Shown here piece by piece: positions 53,387-61,454 of a stretch of 64,000 bases of DNA (within the stretch, counting starts at the first letter, position 1; each line of letters starts with the position of its first letter). The stretch comes from Burkholderiales bacterium (lineage in GTDB: Bacteria; Pseudomonadota; Gammaproteobacteria; Burkholderiales; Burkholderiaceae_C): assembly GCA_025363275.1 (NCBI GenBank), contig JANYEE010000260.1:21599-85598 (forward strand), in the 5' to 3' direction. The notes below the pieces were generated by a model. The model ran no database searches. It saw only the letters and a program-made list of their open reading frames with translations, and had not been told where the DNA came from. The translations under genes and the position numbers were made by a program.

Positions 53387-54706
53387 GTGACCCCCCCCAC
53401 ACCTCCACCACTCTCCAATCACCGCCCCCTTGCAGAGCGGATGCGGCCCCGTACGTTGGCGCAAGTGATTGGCCAGCAACACTTGCTGGGGTCCGGTATG
53501 GCTTTGCGACTGGCGTTCGAGTCGGGTCAACCCCACAGTTGTATTTTGTGGGGGCCACCCGGGGTGGGCAAAACGACCATCGCCCGCCTGATGGCCGACG
53601 CATTCGATGCGCAGTTCATCACCATCAGTGCGGTGTTGGGCGGGATTAAGGAAATTCGCGAGGCAGTCGAGCAGGCCATCCGCGTGCGCGATGGTTTGGA
53701 GCAGCGCCGCACCATCGTATTTGTGGATGAGGTCCATCGCTTTAACAAGAGCCAGCAGGACGCCTTTTTGCCGCATGTGGAAAGCGGCCTGTTCACCTTC
53801 ATCGGGGCAACAACGGAGAACCCATCGTTTGAAGTGAATTCGGCGCTTCTTTCGCGGGCTGCTGTCTACGTACTGCAGCCGCTCACCGAGGCAGATTTGA
53901 AGAAAATTGTTGTCATGGCCCAGGTGGAATCTACCTTACCAGCTATAGAAAGCATAGCAGTCGATCGGTTGGTGTCTTACGCCGATGGGGACGCACGCCG
54001 GCTCATTAACACGCTGGAAACCCTGGGCGTGGCGGCGCGCCAAGAGCAGCAGGCCGAGATTACGGACGCATGGCTGGTGCAGGTGTTGGGCGAGCGCATG
54101 CGGCGCTACGACAAAGCGGGGGATCAATTTTTTGACTCAATCAGCGCTTTGCACAAATCGGTGCGGGGCTCCGATCCGGATGCAGCACTGTATTGGTTGG
54201 TTCGCATGCTCGACGGCGGTGCCGAACCCAAATACATGGCTAGGCGCTTGATTCGTATGGCCAGTGAAGACATCGGTTTAGCCGACCCACGGGCTTTGCG
54301 TCTTGCACTAGATGCCGCCGACATCTACGAACGCTTGGGCACGCCTGAAGGGGAGCTGGCGCTGGCCGAATGTGTGATCTACCTGGCCATCGCGCCAAAG
54401 TCCAACGCCGTCTACAAGGCGTTCAATGCGGCCAAAGCGCTGGTTAAAAAGGATGGGTCACGCCCGGTGCCTATGCACTTGCGTAACGCCCCCACGCGCC
54501 TGATGAAGGACTTGAACTACGGCAAGGACTACCGCTACGCCCATGACGAGCAAGATGGCTTTGCGGCGGGTGAGACCTATTGGCCTGATGGCCTAGCAGC
54601 CCCAGCTTTCTACCAGCCGGTGGAGCGGGGCCTAGAGATTCGCATTGCCGAGAAGTTGCGCCAACTGCAGGCCTTGAACGAAGCAGCAAAGCTCAAGCAG
54701 GATTGA
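53387..54706 (+). CDS. rarA: Replication-associated recombination protein A (RarA/MgsA)
   Basis: AAA+ ATPase acting at stalled replication forks. It has 439 residues from GTG 53387: [22 protein letters not shown], Walker [10 protein letters not shown] (about 58-66), Walker [19 protein letters not shown] (about 106-123), sensor-1 GATTENPSF and arginine finger region [13 protein letters not shown]. The C-terminal tetramerisation domain begins near 250. A run of eight C lies just after the start codon. Residues about 173-191 are encoded by a region matching the 56-bp repeat (copy F). Both oddities fall outside the catalytic motifs. Confidence 0.95.
   Translation: MTPPTPPPLSNHRPLAERMRPRTLAQVIGQQHLLGSGMALRLAFESGQPHSCILWGPPGVGKTTIARLMADAFDAQFITISAVLGGIKEIREAVEQAIRVRDGLEQRRTIVFVDEVHRFNKSQQDAFLPHVESGLFTFIGATTENPSFEVNSALLSRAAVYVLQPLTEADLKKIVVMAQVESTLPAIESIAVDRLVSYADGDARRLINTLETLGVAARQEQQAEITDAWLVQVLGERMRRYDKAGDQFFDSISALHKSVRGSDPDAALYWLVRMLDGGAEPKYMARRLIRMASEDIGLADPRALRLALDAADIYERLGTPEGELALAECVIYLAIAPKSNAVYKAFNAAKALVKKDGSRPVPMHLRNAPTRLMKDLNYGKDYRYAHDEQDGFAAGETYWPDGLAAPAFYQPVERGLEIRIAEKLRQLQALNEAAKLKQD
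53903..53958 (-). repeat. 56-bp dispersed repeat, copy F (inside rarA)
   Basis: Minus strand: GCTAT-N7-ATAGCTG at 1-19 and ACCTGGGCC at 34-42, same spacing as copies A and E. It matches copy E at 30 of the first 42 positions by my count. The 3' block is lost. It lies in frame within rarA between the sensor region and YADGDARR. Confidence 0.55.
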
Positions 54707-54923
54707 GCCGCTGGGTCGCGCGCGCGCAAGGGTAAACCCCCAGCTTACACCCCGCCGCACCGTCGCAGTGCAGTTTCGTCTTCGTTACAATTCGCAGCGA
54801 CCGCGTATGGCACCAACCAACTTGGCGGGAATCTTGCATAGTGGATGGGGCACAGGTATTCAGCCGACCTCCTCGAAGTTTGATGCTGGCGCTGTCGCTG
54901 AAACAAAAAATCGGAGAAGCACC

Positions 54924-55853
54924 ATGGATATATTGATACAGCAGATCATTAACGGTCTGGTGTTGGGCAGCATGTACGCGCTGATTGCACTGGGTTACAC
55001 CATGGTCTACGGGATCATTAACCTCATCAATTTTGCCCATGGCGAAGTGATGATGGTGGGTGCTCTGACCAGTTGGACCATCATCGGACTCATGCAGGAG
55101 TCCATGCCCGGCACTCCAGGCTTCATTATTCTCATTCTTGCCTTGATCATCGCGTGCGTTGTGGCTGCGGCGCTCAACTTCGTGATCGAGAAAGTAGCTT
55201 ACCGCCCCTTGCGCAACAGTCCCAAATTAGCTCCGTTGATCACCGCGATCGGCATGTCGATCCTGCTGCAGTCCTTGGCCATGATCATCTGGAAGCCCAA
55301 CTACAAGTCTTATCCGACGCTATTGTCGAATACGCCGATCGACATTGCAGGAGCGGTCATCACACCGACGCAAGTCATGATTCTGGGCGTAACTGCTGCG
55401 TCCTTGGCGGTGTTAATGTGGCTGGTGAATTACACCAAGTTGGGGCGTGCCATGCGCGCTACCGCCGAGAACCCTCGCGTAGCCGGTTTGATGGGCGTGA
55501 AGCCGGACATGGTGATTTCCGCCACCTTCATCATCGGCGCCATCCTGGCTGCCATTGCTGGTGTGATGTACGCCTCCAACTACGGTACTGCCCAGCACGC
55601 CATGGGTTTTTTGCCTGGCTTGAAAGCTTTTACGGCGGCGGTGTTCGGCGGCATTGGTAACCTGGCAGGCGCTGTGGTCGGTGCCATTCTGCTCGGCCTG
55701 ATCGAATCCATTGGTGCAGGCTACATCGGAGCCCTGACCGGCGGTGTCCTGGGCAGCCATTACTCCGATATCTTTGCCTTTATTGTTTTGATCGTCGTGT
55801 TAACGCTGCGGCCCTCAGGTTTGCTGGGCGAACGTGTGGCCGATCGGGCTTGA
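54924..55853 (+). CDS. livH: LivH, branched-chain amino-acid ABC transporter permease
   Basis: A 309-residue inner-membrane permease. ATG 54924 follows CGGAGAAG. It starts QQIINGLVLGSMYALIALGYTMVYGIINLINFAHGEVMMVGA, the LivH signature, with eight or so membrane segments. The transporter signature region PRVAGLMGVKPDMVISATFIIGA is near 190-212. First of livHMGF. No periplasmic binding-protein gene is adjacent. The 217-base upstream region holds a TACAAT box (54786-54791). Confidence 0.95.
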   Translation: MDILIQQIINGLVLGSMYALIALGYTMVYGIINLINFAHGEVMMVGALTSWTIIGLMQESMPGTPGFIILILALIIACVVAAALNFVIEKVAYRPLRNSPKLAPLITAIGMSILLQSLAMIIWKPNYKSYPTLLSNTPIDIAGAVITPTQVMILGVTAASLAVLMWLVNYTKLGRAMRATAENPRVAGLMGVKPDMVISATFIIGAILAAIAGVMYASNYGTAQHAMGFLPGLKAFTAAVFGGIGNLAGAVVGAILLGLIESIGAGYIGALTGGVLGSHYSDIFAFIVLIVVLTLRPSGLLGERVADRA

Positions 55854-55866
55854 GGAAGCAAACATT

Positions 55867-56952
55867 ATGAAATCACAACATCGACTCATTGCCATACTGG
55901 TTGCTGCCGCTGGCCTGCTCATCCTTCCATTGCTGCTACAAGGCTTCGGTAACGCCTGGGTTCGTATCGCTGACATGGCCCTCTTGTTTGTCCTACTGTC
56001 CTTGGGTTTGAATATCGTCGTGGGCTATGCCGGATTGCTCGACTTGGGCTACGTTGCCTTTTTTGCTATTGGTGCCTACATGTTCGGGCTGATGTCATCA
56101 CCCCATTTGACGCAAGCTTTCCCGGTTATCGCGGCCATGTTTCCCAGCGGTTTGCATACGCCCTTGTGGTTGGTGATACCGCTAGCCGCTGCGTTGGCGG
56201 GCATGTTCGGTATTCTGTTGGGAGCACCCACGCTGCGTTTGCGCGGCGATTACCTGGCCATCGTCACACTGGGCTTTGGCGAAATTATCCGTGTGTTCCT
56301 GAACAACCTGGACCACCCCGTCAACATCACCAATGGCCCCAAGGGCATCAACCAGATCGACTCCTTGCACTTCTTTGGCCTAGATTTGGGTAAGAAGGTT
56401 GTGGTGATGGGTTTTGAGGTGGCATCGGTGTCGCTGTACTACTACCTGTTCCTCGCCTTGGTGGTCGTCAGCGTGATCATTTGCCATCGCCTGGAGCTGT
56501 CCCGCGTAGGCCGTGCTTGGATGGCAATTCGGGAAGATGAAATTGCCGCCAAGGCCATGGGTATAAACACCCGCAATATGAAACTTTTGGCATTTGGAAT
56601 GGGCGCAACATTCGGTGGCGTTTCTGGTGCCATGTTTGCCGCTTTTCAGGGCTTTATCTCCCCTGAATCTTTCAGCCTTATGGAATCCGTAATGATCGTG
56701 GCTATGGTGGTGCTGGGCGGCGTGGGGCATTTGCCGGGGGTCATCCTAGGTGCGGTGCTGCTATCTGCTTTGCCTGAAGTTCTGCGCTATGTGGCCAGTC
56801 CGTTGCAGTCCATGACGGGTGGCCGTCTAGACGCATCCATCTTGCGTCAATTGTTGATTGCGCTAGCGATGATCAGTGTGATGCTGTTGCGTCCACGCGG
56901 TCTGTGGCCCTCGCGTGAGCACGGCAAATCTCTCACTAATGCCAAGACCTGA
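55867..56952 (+). CDS. livM: LivM, branched-chain amino-acid ABC transporter permease
   Basis: A 361-residue permease that pairs with LivH. ATG 55867 follows TGAGGAAG. The family region GYAGLLDLGYVAFFAIGAYMFGL (about 56-78), TLRLRGDYLAIVTLGFGEIIRV (about 125-146) and the EAA-like loop WMAIREDEIAAKAMGINTRNMKLLAFGMGA are present. It lies 13 bases after livH. Confidence 0.95.
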   Translation: MKSQHRLIAILVAAAGLLILPLLLQGFGNAWVRIADMALLFVLLSLGLNIVVGYAGLLDLGYVAFFAIGAYMFGLMSSPHLTQAFPVIAAMFPSGLHTPLWLVIPLAAALAGMFGILLGAPTLRLRGDYLAIVTLGFGEIIRVFLNNLDHPVNITNGPKGINQIDSLHFFGLDLGKKVVVMGFEVASVSLYYYLFLALVVVSVIICHRLELSRVGRAWMAIREDEIAAKAMGINTRNMKLLAFGMGATFGGVSGAMFAAFQGFISPESFSLMESVMIVAMVVLGGVGHLPGVILGAVLLSALPEVLRYVASPLQSMTGGRLDASILRQLLIALAMISVMLLRPRGLWPSREHGKSLTNAKT

Positions 56953-56978
56953 AACTAAGCCAGCTGAATGGATTTTTT

Positions 56979-57749
56979 ATGACTGACCTAGTACTCAATG
57001 TTTCCGGCGTCTCTAAGCGGTTCGGTGGCTTGCAGGCCCTAAGTGATGTAGGCATCCAAATTAAACGCGGCCAGGTGTACGGCCTGATTGGTCCCAACGG
57101 CGCGGGTAAGACCACTTTCTTCAATGTGCTGACGGGTTTGTACACACCCGATAGCGGCAGTTTCGAGTTGGCTGGTAAGCCTTACCAACCCACTGCGGTC
57201 CATGCCGTGGCCAAGGCAGGTATTGCACGCACTTTCCAAAACATCCGTTTGTTCTCGGAAATGACGGCCCTAGAAAACGTGATGGTGGGGCGCCATATCC
57301 GTACCCACTCCGGTTTGCTGGGTGCGGTATTTCGGACCCCCGGTTTCAAAGCCGAAGAGGCCGCTATTGCGCAGCGCGCGCAGGAGTTGCTGGACTATGT
57401 GGGTATTGGCAAATTTGCCGACTACAAAGCCCGCACGCTCAGCTACGGTGACCAGCGACGCCTGGAGATTGCCCGTGCCTTAGCAACCGACCCGCAGCTC
57501 ATTGCGTTGGACGAACCTGCGGCGGGTATGAACGCCACCGAAAAGGTGATGTTGCGCGAGCTAATTGACCAGATCCGCAAAGACAATCGCACGATTCTGT
57601 TGATCGAACATGACGTGAAGCTGGTGATGGGCTTGTGCGACCGCGTGACCGTATTGGACTACGGCAAACAGATTGCCGAGGGCACGCCTGCGGATGTGCA
57701 GAGGAATGAAAAAGTGATCGAAGCCTATTTGGGCACGAGCGGACACTAA
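56979..57749 (+). CDS. livG: LivG, branched-chain amino-acid ABC transporter ATPase
   Basis: A 256-residue ATPase: Walker A GPNGAGKTT (about 39-47), LivG-typical GIARTFQNIRLFSEMTALENVMVGRH (about 78-103), signature LSYGDQRRLEIARALA, Walker B LIALDEPAAGMN and switch His in LIEHDVKLVMGLCDRV. It lies 26 bases after livM and 9 before livF. Confidence 0.95.
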   Translation: MTDLVLNVSGVSKRFGGLQALSDVGIQIKRGQVYGLIGPNGAGKTTFFNVLTGLYTPDSGSFELAGKPYQPTAVHAVAKAGIARTFQNIRLFSEMTALENVMVGRHIRTHSGLLGAVFRTPGFKAEEAAIAQRAQELLDYVGIGKFADYKARTLSYGDQRRLEIARALATDPQLIALDEPAAGMNATEKVMLRELIDQIRKDNRTILLIEHDVKLVMGLCDRVTVLDYGKQIAEGTPADVQRNEKVIEAYLGTSGH

Positions 57750-57758
57750 GGAAACAGC

Positions 57759-58478
57759 ATGACAAGCAAGACTTTGCTCAAAGTAAGTAACCTCAAAGTG
57801 TCCTACGGCGGGATTCAGGCCGTTAAAGGCGTGGATTTCGAAGTGCACGAAGGCGAACTCGTGTCTTTGATCGGCTCCAACGGTGCCGGCAAGACGACCA
57901 CGATGAAGGCCATTACTGGCACGCTGGCTATCAATGCCGGCGACATCGAATACCTCGGCAAAAGTATCAAGGGCCAAGGCCCCTGGGATCTGGTCAAGCA
58001 AGGCCTGGCGATGGTGCCTGAAGGGCGTGGCGTGTTCACTCGCATGACCATCATCGAGAATTTGCAAATGGGTGCTTATATTCGAGATGACAAGGATGGT
58101 ATCGCCGCTGATATGGAAAAGATGTTCACCATCTTTCCGCGCCTGCGTGAGCGTAAGGACCAGTTGGCCGGCACCATGTCTGGCGGTGAACAGCAAATGC
58201 TGGCGATGGGGCGTGCGTTGATGAGCCGGCCCAAAGTCTTGTTATTGGATGAGCCTTCCATGGGTCTGTCACCCATCATGGTGGATAAAATTTTCGAGGT
58301 TGTGAAAGACGTATACGCCCAAGGTGTGACGGTCTTGTTGGTCGAGCAAAACGCCAGCCGCGCACTGTCCATTGCGAATCGCGGTTACGTGATGGAGTCC
58401 GGCATCGTGACGATGACAGGTGACGCCAAAGACATGCTGAACGATCCTAAGGTGCGCGCCGCTTACCTCGGCGAATAA
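57759..58478 (+). CDS. livF: LivF, branched-chain amino-acid ABC transporter ATPase
   Basis: A 239-residue partner ATPase: Walker A GSNGAGKTT (about 40-48), LAMVPEGRGVFTRMTIIENLQMGAY (about 84-108), signature MSGGEQQMLAMGRALMSRPK, Walker B LLLDEPSMGLSP and LLVEQNASRALSIANRGYVMESG. TAAGGAAA precedes the ATG. It closes the liv operon, and no terminator is evident after it. Confidence 0.95.
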   Translation: MTSKTLLKVSNLKVSYGGIQAVKGVDFEVHEGELVSLIGSNGAGKTTTMKAITGTLAINAGDIEYLGKSIKGQGPWDLVKQGLAMVPEGRGVFTRMTIIENLQMGAYIRDDKDGIAADMEKMFTIFPRLRERKDQLAGTMSGGEQQMLAMGRALMSRPKVLLLDEPSMGLSPIMVDKIFEVVKDVYAQGVTVLLVEQNASRALSIANRGYVMESGIVTMTGDAKDMLNDPKVRAAYLGE

Positions 58479-58525
58479 AGTACTCAGAAATTTGCGGGTG
58501 CGCCATTCGCGCGCTGGGTTGTATT

Positions 58526-59380
58526 GTGACTATCTACGTTCTGGTATTGCTGTTTGTGACCTTGGTCTGGGGAGCAACGTTTCCGGTTCTCAAATTAGCA
58601 ACAGCCCAACTCTCCGGTCTTGAAGTCTCCACGCTGCGCTTTTTTATTGCTGCAGCGCTAATGCTGCCCTTTGCGGTACGCGCGCCCAAGCAGGCGTGGA
58701 GAGACGGTGGCGTTTTGGGCGTCATCGTGCTGGCGTCTTATGTGGCACAGGCCTATGGTTTGGAACACATTTCTTCCAACCGTAGTGCCTTTCTGACGAG
58801 TCTCAATGTGCTGATGGTTCCGCTGCTGGGCTTTGTGTTGGGCGCGCGGTTGGGCGGTCTTGTGTGGGTTGCAGCCGCTTTGGCCTGCACTGGTATTGGC
58901 TTGATGTCCTGGGAGGGCGGCGCCCACCTTTGGGCTGATTCGGCAACCATTTTTGGGGCGCTGGCCTATGCGGTGGACGTCATCATCCTATCCAAATGGG
59001 CGGGGCGCCACAAAGCCAAGCACTTGGCTGCGACACAGGTGATCTGGATGGCGGGTCTGGGTGGTGTGTGGATGCTGCTGGCCTCCATCGGCACGGATAG
59101 TCTGGCCACCTTGCCTGACCGGATTAGTGGGCCAGTGTTTGCGGGTCTAGCGTACTTGGGGGCAATCGCCACAGCGGGCATGCTCTTTTTGCAAGCTATT
59201 GCCCAGCGCCATGTCAGTGCAGACAAAGCCGCTTTGGTTTACGCCATGGAGCCTGTGTTCGCCGCCGTCTTTGCCTGGCTCTGGTTGAATGAAATGTTGA
59301 CGTTGCAGGCGTCCGTTGGAGCAGCCTTGGTTGTGCTTGCCGTGGTCATGAGCGAGTACCCGAGTCTTGAGCGCGCATGA
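58526..59380 (+). CDS. DMT family (EamA) transporter
   Basis: A 284-residue membrane protein with ten segments in two EamA repeats (about 4-135 and 148-280). The N-terminal LLFVTLVWGATFPVLKLA is typical of EamA exporters, as is the second-repeat LVYAMEPVFAAVFAWLWLNE. The substrate is unknown. The start is GTG 58526, 47 bases after livF, so co-transcription is possible. A 6-bp hairpin (59395-59409) lies between its stop and the convergent reductase gene. Confidence 0.88.
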   Translation: MTIYVLVLLFVTLVWGATFPVLKLATAQLSGLEVSTLRFFIAAALMLPFAVRAPKQAWRDGGVLGVIVLASYVAQAYGLEHISSNRSAFLTSLNVLMVPLLGFVLGARLGGLVWVAAALACTGIGLMSWEGGAHLWADSATIFGALAYAVDVIILSKWAGRHKAKHLAATQVIWMAGLGGVWMLLASIGTDSLATLPDRISGPVFAGLAYLGAIATAGMLFLQAIAQRHVSADKAALVYAMEPVFAAVFAWLWLNEMLTLQASVGAALVVLAVVMSEYPSLERA

Positions 59381-59415
59381 GCTTAGCCTCATGCCTCACT
59401 TTGAGTGAGCCCGCT

Positions 59416-60468
59416 TCAGGGGTGGACCTTGTCCGCCTCTGACGTAAACGCATCCGCAAAGAATTCGTTGGCATCGAGTCCGCACTGCGCCACAAAGTCG
59501 GAGCGTGCGGATTCCACCACTATCGGAGCACCGCAGGCATAGACTTGATAGGTTCGCATGTCCGGGAAGTCTTGCATCACAGCACGGTGCACGAAGCCAG
59601 TGCGCCCTGACCAAGAACTAACTTCCTCAGCATCAGACACCACCGGGACGAAGCTGAGCGTCGGCATGGTGGTCAACTGCGTTTGGACCCAGTGTTGCAT
59701 GTACAAATCCGCGGGTTTGCGCGCGCCCCAATACAGCACTACCTCGCGCGTAGTGCCTTGGTGCTGCAGGTGCTCTATCAGGGCCTTGATGGGAGCAAAT
59801 CCGGTGCCAGATGCCAACAAGATGATGGGCTTGTCAGAGTCCTCGCGCAGAAAGAATGAGCCGAATGGCCCCTCAATGCGCAGTATTTCCTTTTCCTTCA
59901 TCGCGCCAAACACATGGTCGGTAAATTTGCCACCTGGCATGTGTCGTATGTGCAGCTCTAGCCCGGGCCCCAGGTTGGGCGCATTGGCCATTGAGTAACT
60001 GCGTCGCGCGCCATCTCGCAAAATGAACTCCACATATTGGCCGGCCCGGTAGGCAAACGTATCGTTGGCGGGCAGTTGCAGTTGAATCACCATCACATCG
60101 TCAGACGTTTTGCGCATGCTGCTCACGCGGGTAGGCATTTTCTTGATGGGCAGAGCACCTGCCTCGGTCACTTGGCGCGACTCCAACACCAGATCCGACT
60201 GGGGCTTGGCGCAGCAGGTCAATACATAGCCGCTGGCTTCCTCTTGCGGGCTCAGGGCCTTGATTTGGTGGTTGCCATGCGCCACAAAGCCGCTGAGGAG
60301 TTTGCATTTGCACGATCCGCAGGCACCGTCCTTGCAGCCATAGGGCAGGTTGATACCTTGGCGTATCCCTGCCATCAATATGGTCTCGCCATCTGCCACA
60401 TCGAAGCTGCGGCCGCTGGGTTCAACAGTCACAGTGGAGAGAGCTTGTACTTCAGCGGTAGCCATCAT
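59416..60468 (-). CDS. 2Fe-2S ferredoxin/FAD oxidoreductase (annotated in relatives as CDP-6-deoxy-delta-3,4-glucoseen reductase)
   Basis: A 350-residue three-domain electron-transfer protein. The N-terminal plant-type ferredoxin has Cys45, Cys50, Cys53 and Cys85 (YGCKDGACGSC...LTCC). The FAD domain has RRSYSMANAP (about 170-179), and the NAD domain GTGFAPIKAL and YACG. The sugar-reductase name is a family label. An oxygenase or other reductase partner is equally possible, and no sugar genes are nearby. ATG 60468 or 60465. It is divergent from the epimerase gene with 41 bases between. Confidence 0.88.
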   Translation of the reverse strand: MMATAEVQALSTVTVEPSGRSFDVADGETILMAGIRQGINLPYGCKDGACGSCKCKLLSGFVAHGNHQIKALSPQEEASGYVLTCCAKPQSDLVLESRQVTEAGALPIKKMPTRVSSMRKTSDDVMVIQLQLPANDTFAYRAGQYVEFILRDGARRSYSMANAPNLGPGLELHIRHMPGGKFTDHVFGAMKEKEILRIEGPFGSFFLREDSDKPIILLASGTGFAPIKALIEHLQHQGTTREVVLYWGARKPADLYMQHWVQTQLTTMPTLSFVPVVSDAEEVSSWSGRTGFVHRAVMQDFPDMRTYQVYACGAPIVVESARSDFVAQCGLDANEFFADAFTSEADKVHP

Positions 60469-60509
60469 GGTTTTTAAGTATCCTTGGGGTCTATTCAATT
60501 TGTGAAGCA

Positions 60510-61454
60510 TTGATTTTGCCCTCAATCCAATCCCCGCTGGGCGCTCTTCCTGCACGCTTTCGCCGAACCCGCGTGCTCATCGTCGGATGTGGTGATGTTG
60601 GCTTGCGTGTCGCGCGTCAACTTACCAAGCGTGTTCGCGTGCTGGCACTGACCTCCAGCGCGCAGCGCATCCCTTCGTTGCGTGCGCAAGGGATCGTTCC
60701 GTTGCTGGGCAACTTGGATCAGATTGCAAGTTTGCGCCGCCTAGCAGGCCTTGGTCATCGGGTCATTCATCTGGCGCCCCCTGCGGCTATGGGCGGTGTG
60801 GACGCTCGCACCCGGTCGTTGCTCGCAGTCTTGCGCAGTCGTACGCTGCCCCGTACCTTGGTTTATGGCTCGACCAGTGGTGTTTACGGAGACTGCGGTG
60901 GGGGCCGGGTATCGGAATCGCATGTGTTGAACGCCCGTACCGCACGCGCGCTACGCAGGGTCGATGCTGAAACACGCGTGCGACATTGGGGCCAGTCTAG
61001 TTTGGCCGCTACCTGCATTCTGCGCATACCCGGCATTTACGCGCCCGACCGTGAGGGCGGTACGCCGCGCATGCGATTACTGAAAGGCCTGCCTGTTCTG
61101 AATGCGGATCAGGATGTGTTTACCAACCATATCCATGCCGATGATCTGGCCCAAGCCTGCGTCTTGGCCTTGTGGCGTGGTAAATCCCAGCGCGTCTACA
61201 ACGTCAACGATGACACTGATCTCAAAATGGGCGACTACTTTGATCTCGCCGCAGACTTATACGGGTTGACCAGACCACCACGCTTGAGCCGCGCAGAGGC
61301 GACAACCCAACTGTCTCCTATGCAAATGAGCTTTATGGGCGAGTCGCGCCGCTTGGTCAATTCTCGCGTCAAATGCGAACTAGGGCTGACGCTTCGCTAT
61401 CCCAATGTGCAAAGCGGACTGACCGAGACCGGCCGTATAACCAAGCGGGTTTAG
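60510..61454 (+). CDS. Atypical SDR, NAD-dependent epimerase/dehydratase-like protein (YeeZ-like)
   Basis: A 314-residue Rossmann protein. The nucleotide site is VLIVGCGDVGLRVARQL (about 23-39), and YGSTSGVYGDCGG (about 117-129) is the atypical-SDR active region, lacking a clear Tyr-x3-Lys. RIPGIYAPDREGG and HADDLAQACVLAL are family motifs. The substrate is unknown. The start is TTG 60510. The stop codon overlaps that of the convergent HD-GYP gene (61451-61454). Confidence 0.85.
   Translation: MILPSIQSPLGALPARFRRTRVLIVGCGDVGLRVARQLTKRVRVLALTSSAQRIPSLRAQGIVPLLGNLDQIASLRRLAGLGHRVIHLAPPAAMGGVDARTRSLLAVLRSRTLPRTLVYGSTSGVYGDCGGGRVSESHVLNARTARALRRVDAETRVRHWGQSSLAATCILRIPGIYAPDREGGTPRMRLLKGLPVLNADQDVFTNHIHADDLAQACVLALWRGKSQRVYNVNDDTDLKMGDYFDLAADLYGLTRPPRLSRAEATTQLSPMQMSFMGESRRLVNSRVKCELGLTLRYPNVQSGLTETGRITKRV

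Noticed and set aside
18161-53958. The 56-bp repeat as the REP target of the RAYT at 18228
   Set aside because: RAYT flanks carry GGGGTCGGATTCC-type motifs that share no block with the 56-bp family; a link would be speculation.
59395-59409. CTCACT/AGTGAG hairpin between convergent genes as a bidirectional terminator
   Set aside because: Six-bp stem without T-runs is too weak to call.
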